A stretch of DNA of 64,000 bases, from positions 992,001-1,056,000 of the forward strand of contig NC_064681.1 in assembly GCF_023278565.1 (NCBI RefSeq), written 5' to 3'. Shown piece after piece: positions 10,838 through 21,495 of the stretch; positions within the stretch are counted from its first letter, which is position 1, and the number at the start of each line of letters is the position of its first letter. This DNA is from Colletotrichum lupini. Taxonomy: Eukaryota > Ascomycota > Sordariomycetes > Glomerellales > Glomerellaceae. The translations under genes and the position numbers were made by a program. The notes under the pieces are model-generated. The model saw only the letters and a program-made list of their open reading frames with translations, did not search any database and had not been told where the DNA came from.

Positions 10838-12818
10838 GCTCGGTTCATTGAGATAACATGTGTCACGTGATTCTCTTTGATATCTGCCGTTGTTCGAGGT
10901 CGTTTGGTAGAAGAACGAGTGTAAGCTGAAGAGAAACTTCGAATAGTTTCGGAAGCTAGGTTCTAGTAATTATCCGCCGGGAATATACTTCTGAGTTGGT
11001 CATTGTTTGAAGTTGAGTTGGCGATAGGTGAAGGTAAAGTTGATAGAAACGAACGTATGAACAAAAGGTTGTACAGCAGCGAATTAGGACTACTGTTCTC
11101 AGATGAGAGGTAACAAAATAGAGATATAGAAAGACCTTGACCTATCAGCCAAGTGTACTACACTCAATAAAACTTACACAGCGTTGTCGTTGTATGGATA
11201 GCGTCGGCGGGAAACATGCAGCATCCTATCCGTGCCTTTCATTCGCCAGGATTACTCGTCTGTCCTCCGACTGGCGCGATCGAATCGTGGGGAACGAACC
11301 ATCTAAGATGTAGTCAAGTCGAATCGTGCCATTGAGGGTGTCCATATATTCATGAGTGCGGTGTAGGTGATCATCCATTCAGGTGTTGTTGCAGCAGCTG
11401 TCAAGAAATTTATGCCAGCGACGACAGACAAAGGACAGAGGTGAAGAAAGGGGGTAGTTGAGCTTCTTATACTTATGGCTATGCGGCTCTTTGAAGCGGC
11501 TGGCCACACGAATGCGACGACATCTTGTGATCCTCAGGCTGATATCTATGGTCCTGGTGGCCAACGCCTAGGCAGAGCCACACCTTCATCAACTCTCCTG
11601 GACAGGTCATGCGTCTGTGAGGAGTTATTGACCCATGTGCCGTACACAGCCTGATGATCTGACCGACCATCACCTTGGAAGTCGGTGGAAGAGATGCACA
11701 ATCTTCAAGGCAGGCCTGAGTGTAGCAAGCTGTTGGACCAAAGTAGGAATAGGCGATATATGACAGACAGGCTGAGTGAATAAGAAGATGCCGAGTGCAT
11801 GATCCTTGACATCTTGCTTTGAGGCTCAGTGCTGGATACCCATCAGGCACAAGTAACCCAGGCCGGTCCCCTCAGCGGCGTGATAGAGGGATGCTCCCAG
11901 TATAGTCGTAAGATCTTGATGGCCTGATCATCCAGGATTTAGATCACCTTAAGTTGGACAGCAATTAGATAGTACTGGGCTGTTGAGTTGAAAGTGCAAG
12001 AGCCTGCTTGCTTTCGTGTTACTTTTGAATGAAAGTATTTTGTAATTGTTCTCTGGAAATGACTCTCATCGGTGTGTGTTATTTGCAGTTTGCCTGCCCC
12101 TCAGTAGGTGGTGGTCTTGAAGATGAGGTGGTCAACTGAGCTCACGCTTATCATCAAGGTCTACCCAGCCAGTTTGACCTGACCCGTCGACCTAGACGGG
12201 CGCCTGCTGGCTGGTGACAGGGCTAGACTTGGAGGGGTATATGAGGGCTTTCCCGCTGTTCCTGGGCTTATTCAATCCGGGTTGCGTAGGTTGATATATT
12301 CTAGAGAGTCATCGTCACCGGGCGTAGCAGCCTAGTATGTCGGGCGTCAAGGGTGTAGCATTTTCCCCCACCCACGCGCGGCTGAAGATCCGATCGCTTG
12401 GACACGAGTATCTGTAAACACTGCAAGGGGAGGGGAAGGCATGTAGTTATAACTTGAACCGCGTAAAGGGCCTCTTTTGGCCACCGAAGCTGAAACCTAT
12501 AGCTCTTGATGGTTACCAATGAACCGTCAGCTGATGAATGAAGTCGGCTGAAAACATCGACAAGCCACGTTACCGCGTAATGCCTCACGAATCAAATAGA
12601 AACCTGTCTCGTTTCTTGATACGCGATTTGAATCATTCATTGGAACTTGGCAGACAGACGTGTTGTCGTGGGATGAATCAGCATGCCCACTCATCTGGGG
12701 GATTCTTCATGTTCGTTGGACCAGAGTGAGACAAATGAAGGCGCAGTACCTAGGTAGCGATCAGAGATTGGATATCGAACGAACCACGCATTGCGGATTG
12801 CCTGGTGAATTTTCCGTG

Positions 12819-12853
12819 GGAACTTCTCCTCGGGGAACTTCTCCTCGGGGAAC
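12819..12853. repeat. 15-nt tandem duplication
   Basis: The unit GGAACTTCTCCTCGG occurs twice head to tail, followed by the first five bases of a third copy. It lies in non-coding sequence. No function suggested. Confidence 0.85.
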
Positions 12854-13420
12854 GAAAGGGCAGTGTCTCGCGGCTGAGAGTTGCGTGTCGTCAATTGGAT
12901 GTTTTGGGATATGGCAGATCGGCATGATCCAGTAGAGAGAGAACATGGTGAAGGGGAAATCGCAAGTAGAGTGACGCCACGCAGGTGCGGTTGTAGGGCT
13001 GAAAGCTACTGTTCTCGTTATTGATCCACTTCAGCACAAGGGAGCCATTGTTCTACGCATGTTCTGCAGCGTAAGGTACACATTGCTACCGCCCCTGTCT
13101 TCCCTGTACCCGCTATCTTTCGGCCCTGTGTAAATTGACAGTGGAGGTGAGGTACCTAGCAGTAAGGTACAACGAGATTGACACTGCATCCCATGCACGC
13201 ACCTCCGAGCGCCCAGAACTTGTCCGTCGCCCCGGCACCAATTTCCGGAAAGCACGACAACCATCTCCAATCCTGCGCATTTGCGTATTGTCGCATCGTC
13301 TGCGCAGCTCTACAGCTCGCAGCTGGTCGCTCGCAACTTCCACGCTCTCTTTTGGTCGCCGACTTATTTAATTTGTCCTCTTTCTTGTTTCCATGTGCCG
13401 GAAATGATTGCGCCGTTGCA

Positions 13421-14733
13421 ATGTCCCAAGCCACCAGCACGAAATGTGCCTCGCGATGGGTGACGCGCATCATCCCCCTCATCATCACTGGCACAAGCGG
13501 CTATGCTACCTACGTGGTCGTGGCCTATCTAGGCGGTGAGCTGTTCTCGTTCACATGGCTTCTTTTCTCTGCTAATCTTTCGCTGCAGTCGACTACCTGT
13601 ATAGAACCAGGGGTGAGCATGGCGCCGCCATTTCGACAATCACCCTCTACCTCTTCTTCTACGTCCTTACGATCGCCGCCTATCTACGAACGTTCCTAAA
13701 AATCAAAGCGGACCCTGGCTTGGTACCGCTCGGCCCACAGGCACAACAAGCATCAAGAGAATCGAACAAAAAAAGCAGGCGCAGAAAGGAAGGAGACTTG
13801 GAAAGTCAGCCTTACTTCACAGGCCCCGATCAGGACCCGGACAGCCCCGGCTTGGAAGGATTCTATAGCAAGGACGTATTTACATGCGAGAGTGACGGAC
13901 GGCCGAAATGGTGCTCAGAGTGCCGCAATTGGAAGCCCGATAGAGCTCATCATTCGAGCGAGGTTGAGCGATGCGTACGAAAGATGGATCACTATTGCCC
14001 CTGGGTCGGCGGCATGGTGTCGGAGACCTGTGAGTTGATACCGTTTACGGCACGGGTCCAATACTGACAGGAAACAGCATTTAAGTTCTTTGCCCAGTTC
14101 ACTTTCTACTGCGCTTGTTATTGCGCAGTTGCGCTGGGCCAGACAGCCTACTGTCTAGCTTTACAGGTGCGCGATGGGACTGTGGACGGGAGAACGATCT
14201 CAGGCGTCGCCATCGCAGGTTTCTTTGGACTTTTTACATTCCTCATGACTGCGACTTCTTGGCGGTTCATTTTACTTAATATCACCAACATCGACGCCCT
14301 TCGAAAGTCCTGGGTCCATCAGCTCGCAATCAGGGTACCAAACGATACCCGGCCCGGAAATAGCTACGGCTTGATCACATATCCTCTACCAAAGTATCCA
14401 CAAGGGATACCTACCTCCTCCGACGCCACCATCGATAGCGAAACTCCCCGCGATAGACTAGCTACGCGCACCTTTGCCATTGTCAGGACCGAACCAGATG
14501 AAAACCCGTGGGATCTCGGGTACGCTAGAAACTGGACGTCCATTATGGGGTATTCCTTGATCGACTGGCTTTTGCCCATACGCGGGTCACCATGCGCCAA
14601 TCATGACAGCATGGAGAGTGACTACGAGATGGGCCCGTTCATACAAACGCTCAGAGAACGGCACGGTCTACCTGGCCCAAGTGGTTCATCTGGCGGAATG
14701 GAGATGCAGGAGCTGAGAGATAGCAATCGTTGA
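13421..14733 (+). CDS. pfa5: Palmitoyltransferase PFA5 (zf-DHHC family, DHYC variant)
   Basis: Exons 13421-13535, 13589-14029 and 14078-14733; 403 residues. It transfers palmitate to cysteines of membrane-associated proteins, and family members are multi-pass endomembrane or plasma-membrane enzymes. Visible features: two hydrophobic segments near the N-terminus (about 14-38 and 52-72); a cysteine-rich domain with CSEC and [14 protein letters not shown] (about 139-185) in which the catalytic motif is DHYC (172-175); two further hydrophobic segments in exon 3 (FKFFAQFTF onward and [17 protein letters not shown]); a degenerate TTxE region (NITNID); and NPWDLG (328-333) followed by NW, typical of fungal Pfa proteins. 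DHYC rather than DHHC is characteristic of the Pfa5 subgroup and is probably not a lesion. Introns are 53 and 48 nt. An upstream ATG in another frame is not favoured. Confidence 0.9.
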
Positions 14734-15794
14734 CCGAGGCCTGAGCATATCGAGCGGCCTTGGCACATTTAGGCGTTAAAGGGGGTTGGGCAATTCAGGG
14801 GGGCGGCGATCTATTTCGGTTTATGTGCCAATATTCACACACCTACACACATACGTAACTAACGTTAAGCCTTCTTATGTAGTAATTAATTCAGTATATG
14901 GAAACTCGGGCAGATCAGCTCCAGCTTACACGTGTTGCCGGGATGTCTTATACCACAGCTTTCTGATGTGCCCAACTGTACGGCCAGATTCAATAGGAAT
15001 ATCCGGACGACTGGCGCTCCAGCAGCCACCTTATAGACTTATTCTAGGCGTGTTCAACGTTCACGCGGACCGGCCGACCTAGGAGATCCACCGGGCCGAA
15101 GAAGCGTCCACCGAACGGCGGCGGAAAGGGTGGGGCCGATCTGATGTCTCGTAGCTGCCCTATGTCCAAGGCAACATGGACTTGTTCGACAGCACTTCCT
15201 GTCACATACGACCATACCCATTGGAAAACTCGGGATCCCGTCCGCTCTCCCATAGATAAGCCAATGAGGGCCGGATTAGTAGTTGGGTCGGTGACGACCA
15301 GCGAATACCTGGTGTTGTATGTTTTTGACGTTTTTGGTGAAGATATCGTCATTGTGGTGGGTGACGATGTTGCGATATCCTCCATGTCATCGGCTGGGGT
15401 TGGTTGGCGGTAGCTCTTGACTTTGTGGCACGGGCGCCATACAGCTTTCTGGTGCCCCTGTGACCCTTCTTTGGGTGTCCGTTCAATAGATTCTTGGCTG
15501 CACTTGAATCGATCGTAGAAGACTCTACGAGTGGAGTAAGGGTGCAATGAGGGGAGAGATCTTCACACTCATAGACTACGTTCGTGTTGTAGACGGACTT
15601 CTTAGTACAAAAGCAGGCCATTTCCTCTTCGTTTATCATGGCACGTCGATGCCGAACTACCGATCTCAAACTCCAAACTCCAGCCTCCTTGCCAATCGTG
15701 AAATCCTCCATGCCGTAGCAGTTGCTGTGATCCTGCATCAAATTGAACCTTCGTATACCTAATATCCTAAGCCAGACACGTGGAAATCGGAACT
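14734..15794. other. Region between pfa5 and small gene D, with an unresolved minus-strand coding candidate
   Basis: Starts with the 3' flank of the palmitoyltransferase gene, which contains a TAATTAATTC A/T-rich patch near 14880. The remainder is taken up by two overlapping minus-strand frames described as a separate entry. Confidence 0.4.
15044..15720 (-). pseudogene. Frameshifted or unresolved small gene, unknown function
   Basis: Two minus-strand frames overlap here. The upstream frame includes an ATG at about 15711 (MEDFTIGKEA) and a cysteine-containing stretch MACFCTKKSV...YECEDLSPHC, and runs to 15349. The downstream frame runs to a stop at 15044 and contains TRYSLVVTDP, FQWVWSYV and a PPFPPPFGGRFFG stretch that look protein-like. 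To join them an intron must lie between about 15400 and 15560, but the possible GT..AG pairs have weak donors or are under 40 nt. This could be a gene with a poor intron, one broken by a frameshift, or two unrelated frames. It neighbours small gene D on the same strand. Confidence 0.3.
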
Positions 15795-16058
15795 TCAATC
15801 CGGGTCTGAACAGTCGTCACACTTTGTGTGATTACAAGGCGTTGCGTTGCACTTCATATTGTCGTTCTCATCCGTTCCGCATAGCTCGCTGTTGTTGTTC
15901 TCGCTGCACTCGCAGCACTTCCAAGACCCTTCGGGCATGGACTTTGTGCTGTTGGGAGGGAGCTCCGACGTGTCGGAGTCGTTCCCATCGTCGGACCTAG
16001 GAGAGTGCTGGTTAGTTTATGATTCAGAGAGAAGGAAACCTAGTTCGCTGACTTACAT
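15795..16058 (-). CDS. Small cysteine-rich zinc-ribbon-like protein (family member D), start codon split by intron
   Basis: The model joins two bases (AT, 16057-16058) to exon 15795-15996 across an intron at 15997-16056 (GTAAGT...CTAACC...CCTAG). The start codon is therefore AT|G, and the protein has 67 residues beginning MSDDGNDSDTSELPPNS. An acidic N-terminus is followed by WKCCEC and cysteines at 28, 29, 31, 40, 50, 55, 60 and 63 with a histidine at 57. The ending is C-x4-C-x-H-x2-C-x2-C, matching member B. The intron between the motif cysteines of A-C is absent. If the split start is wrong, an internal ATG (residue 21) gives a 47-residue protein that still contains the full motif. The frame upstream of the split ATG stays open for about 50 codons but has no other ATG. 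Function unknown. Confidence 0.7.
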
Positions 16059-19000
16059 ATCGTATGATTCGAGTCTGAAAGATCTGAGACGCACGGAGAC
16101 AGACTTCAAGATAGATTGAGAGATTGACTGTGATTCAGGTCGAGCAGGTCGAGTTTGGTGAGAAACAGATTCAAAAGAGCGTGTATCGTTGGATACAGCT
16201 TGATATGGAGTAGTGATGTAAGTTATCTAGGTCTAAGAAGGTGATAAAGATGAGATAGACAGAAATACTAATTTGCTTCGGTATATTCTTTGAACCATAG
16301 CAACAGGTCTCTAGTCTCATTATATATGTGATCAATTTCTACCATGTTCAGATGACACTGAAGGCGGACGTCTGCCTTCCGCATCTTCAGGACGAGCACT
16401 CCAGTCTCAGATCAGAGAATCGGTTTAGATCGCTTTGCGCAGGTCTACCCCATGGCCGAGCTCCCTCGGACGTGGCTCAAAATGGCAATGATACATTCTT
16501 CCCGAACGAAACGTTCCTAGAAGAAGGTGTTCTTGGCCCCCGCTCGTGGTTCCAGCGTCCGATGGGTGTGCTGGATCTTGCGTCAGTCGTTCTATCTCGA
16601 CCAGTATAGCATAGGGCTCTGAGACCAACCCCCACCCGCAATGCCAGGAGAAGCCATCTCAGCTCCGGAGAGGTTTCCAAATAAGGACCTGAGAGGAAAA
16701 AAAGCGGTTCCTGACTGGTTGTCTCAAAGGTCGACATTGGAATCAACATTCTTGGGCTGACGCCGGTGATGCGGTTACGCCTGCTCTGCTACCCGCCGCA
16801 TGTCTCGAGAGCCGCAGCGGGATGACCGAGCTCTTCAACTAGTAACATGGGGGCGAATCCTGCAGGCGGTGGGATAGGAGTGGGCCGTATTAGGTGAATT
16901 TCTCGACTTCATCGCCGGCACTTGGGTTTGGCAACCAGTCAGCTACTATGCCGCGATACCGCGGGACGGAGACGAGACCGGGAGCCGACCCCAAAGATGA
17001 CCATAGGGCCGTGGCCGTGGCTTACCTGTAAGGATAAGGCAATGCGGTACAAGGAAACGCTAACAATAGGGCAGCCTTATGGCTCACCTTGAAGCTTATA
17101 GTTCAACAGAGGTAATCCTGCTGTTGTGTATGGTCGAGTACCGCAGACACCTCGGCCTGCTTCCGTGCAGCTTTCGATTTCCTTCACCACTCCCCTCTGC
17201 CGAAATATAGTGAGGGGTTTTCCATGTACGTCGCGCGCTTAACCCGGGGGTCCGTCATGATCGAGATCCAGGCCATCCATCTCGTAAACGTAGGGCTGAA
17301 GCGGGGTCGATATGTTGACTTCGGGATACTACTATTTATTAGCAACAATGACTCGTTCTAAGACCCCTCTTAGTCCAAACGGACTAGCTTTGCGAAGGGA
17401 CGGCGCCTTGTTCGAACCCCAAACAAGCCACTCCGTGAATTTTGCAGTGAATAGAGATTCCCACATTCCAGCCGAACGGTGGACCGCACAAGGTGGGTTT
17501 CAGGGTGACTGGATGCCTGATAGTTTATACCAGCAAGACCCTCCGAAAGAAGCCTTATGTCATATCGTCGACTTCTGTGCAACCGAGCCTCCTACGAAGG
17601 GCGGTGGTCAACGGAATCACGGGAACCCAGGTTTGACACGAGAAACCCCCGATCCGAACCACCAAGTGAGTGGATGCCTAGCTGCATCGCATGAAGCATA
17701 GTAATCGTCATAGCATTACGTGAAGCGTGGGGTTACATATGGAAGCGGATTTGTGTCTTATCCTCCGTTACTTGTGGTGGGATGCCGTGCCTCGTGGTCG
17801 GCGGTAGCGAGGCTTTGCGGCCGGCGCAGTGTCATGACCAGTCCCCATGTGCGAGGAGATATGCAGCCTGTTCTTCATTTTTCTCTTCTCTTCAGATTGG
17901 TCAATTAAACGCTAACGCTAGGGCAGTAGACGCGGCATGCAGTCTGAGAACCGGAGGACGAGTGTTGATCTCCGTGATCTGCCAGGTTAGTGAGAAGGTA
18001 GAACGTCTTGATGAGGTAGGTATGTCATGAAGCTTAGTATAATCAGAGGTGAAATGGGGAAATTAGATTGGATAGACTGACTCTGAATTCTGTACCACCT
18101 GCTTCTTTGGATAAACAATGTGCGAAATAGTGACTCGCAGCCTGCTGCTGATATCATTGGGGTCGATTATAGAACGATGTAGACGCAGCAGGCTCGCTGG
18201 ACTCTTCAACTCAGACCATCTGGTGACGGTAGACCAGAAACAAAATATTCTCGGCTTGGAGGCTGAGACAGAGCATCAAAGGTACAAGAGACCATGATCC
18301 ACTCAGTGATTCAGCTCGAGGTATTTGTGATGCTTTAAAGCTCGGCACGCGGCGTGCTTTAATTATGATCTTGCAGTCTCGTGTTGTCTTTACGGCTGTT
18401 GCCTGATGGGCGCCTTTCTCATAGACTTATGAGGCGCTGGAAAGGCGCGCAATGTACGGAGCACTAGAGCTAGGAATGTCTTGAAACGTATTTCTTGGCA
18501 CGGCCGAGGCTGCGTCTTCCAAGAGCTGACATACGACACACCATCATGAAGGTTGCAGCTGTGTGACCGCACCGCTCAGGACTAGTTCAAACGTTGAGAG
18601 AGGGCGAGGATGATGTTCACACGTGAAGAATTGAATCGGCGTGTCCGAACTATAAGCTAGATATAGGGTAATGACGAAGAAGGATGCAGAGACGATCCTG
18701 ATAGGGAACCAGCCAAGATGCAGATTTTGCACGAGCCTGATGAGACTTGATAGCGGCTTGAATAAGCGGACGAATGATGCAGCATCGCGGCGTAGCAATT
18801 TCCTCAATGGCGAATCGCGAGAGGATGAAGTAGGAGTATTAAGAGCACCCAATGAGTTCGTGCAAGATGGACTGTTGTCCTCAAGGGACTCAACGACGAA
18901 GAAAGCAGAGTAATGGCATGTTGACGAAACCAAGTGGTATGCAGCCTCATGTCGTCGGACGATGAGATTGAGACGTAATGAAGCCTTCCCTCTCTAAAGT

Positions 19001-19477
19001 AGATGGAGCCGATGTCGTTGCAGGAGGTTGAAGGATGAGCGCTGTGAGCCCGGACGTCTGCGGGTCATCGTTGGCTAAAGGTGGATCCCTAAAGTGCCGC
19101 TGACCAATTGAATTCTCGGCAAAACCTGACCTGTTGCAAGTGTACGTACCTAGACAGACACTAAATGGCAGGCGCGTTTGCAGGCGCGTTTACCTCAACG
19201 ACCTGCTAATCTCTGCGTATAAGAATTATCCGTGCAACAACACATCAACCATCTCATCGATTCCAGACAAACGGCTGCACTGGGCCTTTGTGTTGTTGGA
19301 AAACGAGGGATTAATCGAAAGTGGACGAGAAGGAGAATTCTGTTTATCTACTTTGCTGTCAACGACGTCCGGTCCATGTCGACCCAAGAAATACGCCGTT
19401 GAGAATCCGGCAAGCGAGCAGGGGGCCTCACGACGCCTACCGACGGCGACTCGGCGGCACCCAACCGACGTGATATC
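16059..19477. other. Gene-poor stretch, nothing firmly supported
   Basis: Open frames (for example 17348-17701 plus and 18544-18933 minus) lack domains, splice support or homology I recognise. A 10-nt inverted repeat (AGCCTGCTGC at 18139-18148 and its complement at 18185-18194) is visible. The sequence may include decayed gene or element remnants. The last few hundred bases should contain the polymerase eta promoter and leader. Confidence 0.4.
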
Positions 19478-21495
19478 ATGTCGTCCTCACAGCCCTTCCG
19501 GGAATCTTCCCCTATTCCCGGCATCGGCAGACGCAAATCTCAGTTCACCTTCAAACAACTGTCCCAACTAGCGACTTACAATACATCGTGCCCCTTACGA
19601 GTTGTAGCCCACATTGACCTAGATGCTTTCTATGCACAATGCGAGATGGTTCGTTTGGGCGTGCCTAAGGACCAGCCTTTGGCTGTCCAGCAATGGTACG
19701 TGGCCCTTCCGTCTGATCATTCTGTCAACTAACGACCCTAAGGCAAGGATTAATTGCTGTCAATTATCCAGCACGTGAGCACGGCATCGGTCGTCATTGC
19801 ACTTTGACGGATGCGAAGAAGCTATGCCCTAAATTGGTTGCCCAGCATGTAGCAACTTGGCGAGAAGGCGACGACAGGTGGGCATACCGTGATGATGCTG
19901 CTGCCAACATCCAGAGCGACAAAGTCTCTCTCGATCCGTACCGCCTTCAGTGCAGAAAGATTCTGGCAGTCATCAAGGAAAGTTTGCCTGCGGATCAGCA
20001 AAAGGTTGAAAAGGCCAGCATTGACGAGGTTTTCCTTGACCTCTCCGCACATGTCCATGCAGTTCTCCTGGAACGCTTCCCCGAGCTGAGAAACCCACCA
20101 CCTTACGACGATCCGACGGAGAATCTTCCAGCCCCGTCCGTGGCAGCCCTGGACTGGCAAGCGGATGCTCTCATCGACCTGAATGAGGAGGAGGAGTCCG
20201 TGGACCCAGACTGGGACGACGTGGCGATCCTTATTGGGTCTGAGATTGTCCGCGATGTCCGAAGACAGATCCTGGAGAAGTTACACTACACATGCTCCGG
20301 AGGTATTGCCAAAAATAAGCTGTTGAGCAAGTTGGGCTCCGGGCACAAGAAGCCCAACCAGCAGACCGTCATTCGAAACCGAGCCGTGGCCCAATTTCTG
20401 TCAGGCTTCAAGTTCACCAAGATACGCAATCTCGGGGGGAAGCTTGGCGAAAACGTGGTCTCAACCTTCAACACTGACGCCGTCGAAGAGCTATTGGCCA
20501 TCCCTCTGGATCAGATGAAAGCAAAGCTAGGTCAGGACACCGGAAGCTGGGTTTTCAATACCATTCGTGGCATCGACGCTAGTGATGTCAACTCCCGCAC
20601 ACAAATCAAGTCGATGCTATCGGCAAAATCGTTTCGGCCCTACATCAACACCCCGGAACAAGCCCATCGCTGGCTGAGGATCTTTGCTGCCGACATCTTC
20701 GCCCGCTTGGTTGAAGAGGGAGTTTTGGAGAATAGGCGTAGGCCGAGGACAATAAACTTGCACCACCGGCATGGCGGCCAAATGAAATCGCGCCAAGGCC
20801 CAATACCCCAGGGCAAAGCACTAGATGAGCAAGCCTTATTCGAACTTGCGAAGAACCTCTTGAACCAAATAATAGGGGAAGGCAACGTCTGGCCATGCGC
20901 CAACCTCAGCTTAAGCGTGGGCGGCTTCGAAGACGGCATCACAGGCAACATGGGCATCGGCGCTTTCTTGCTGAAAGGAGAGGAAGCCCAGGCGCTAAGG
21001 CAGAGTAGCCGCGAAGCAAGCGATATGCCCATTCCTGAAGAAAAGCCGCCAAAGAAACGTCGGACGGAGGGAGGGGCGATCCATCGCTTCTTTGCACGTA
21101 ACGTTTCCACTGACGAAGAAATGCCGTCCGACGGTGCATCCGCGAAGAGCGATATCAAATCCCGAGAAGAGACTAAGTCAGGTGAGCCTTCCATGGCTGT
21201 TCCAGGTACGAGTCTGGCGCACGAGGAAGGCAATGGTGGCTTCCATGAGGTGCCAACCACGGGCTTCGTATGCTCGCGGTGCAACACGGGGTTTGAAACG
21301 CCAGAGGAGCACCAAAGCCACGAGGATTGGCATTTTGCCAAAGATCTACAAGACCAGGAACGTGGCAAGCCCACACTTGCTCAGCACTCATCTGCCACCC
21401 GCAGCTCTGGCCCAAAGACTTCAGGAACTTCGGCAAAGCGGGGAGGCCGCGGCGGCAAGCTCGAGCATGGACAGAGCAGACTGAAGTTTGGATGA
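19478..21495 (+). CDS. rad30: DNA polymerase eta (Rad30-type Y-family translesion polymerase)
   Basis: Exons 19478-19695 and 19743-21495 (47-nt intron with a CTAAC branch site); 656 residues. It bypasses UV-induced cyclobutane dimers during replication in the nucleus. Visible features: HIDLDAFYAQCE with catalytic Asp47 and nearby Asp49; the second active-site motif ASIDEVFLD with Asp167 and Glu168; a little-finger region in the middle; a UBZ-type ubiquitin-binding zinc finger with Cys583, Cys586, His599 and His603 (CSRC...HQSHEDWH); and a C-terminal PCNA-interaction-like QSRLKFG ending at residue 656. A basic PPKKRR stretch before the UBZ may be a nuclear localisation signal. Order and length agree with fungal Rad30, and all catalytic acids are present. 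The ATG is in frame and immediately precedes a serine-rich head typical of the family. Confidence 0.95.

Larger units (their letters stand above)
9354..13420. other. Gene-poor stretch with possible decayed small genes
   Basis: No complete gene found. Two overlapping minus-strand frames around 10406-10970 stay open unusually far and are listed separately. A minus-strand VWLC-like stretch near 11540-11620 may be a relic of the small cysteine-rich family. A 15-nt tandem duplication lies at 12819-12853. The last part (about 13280-13420) should hold the palmitoyltransferase promoter and leader. Confidence 0.4.

Noticed and set aside
11000..11215. Possible spliced minus-strand mini-gene starting MFPADAIHTTTT
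   Set aside because: The only intron that keeps the frame is 36 nt, shorter than any other in the window, and the product has no recognisable feature.
20640..21374. 244-codon minus-strand open frame
   Set aside because: Antisense of the polymerase eta coding exon.
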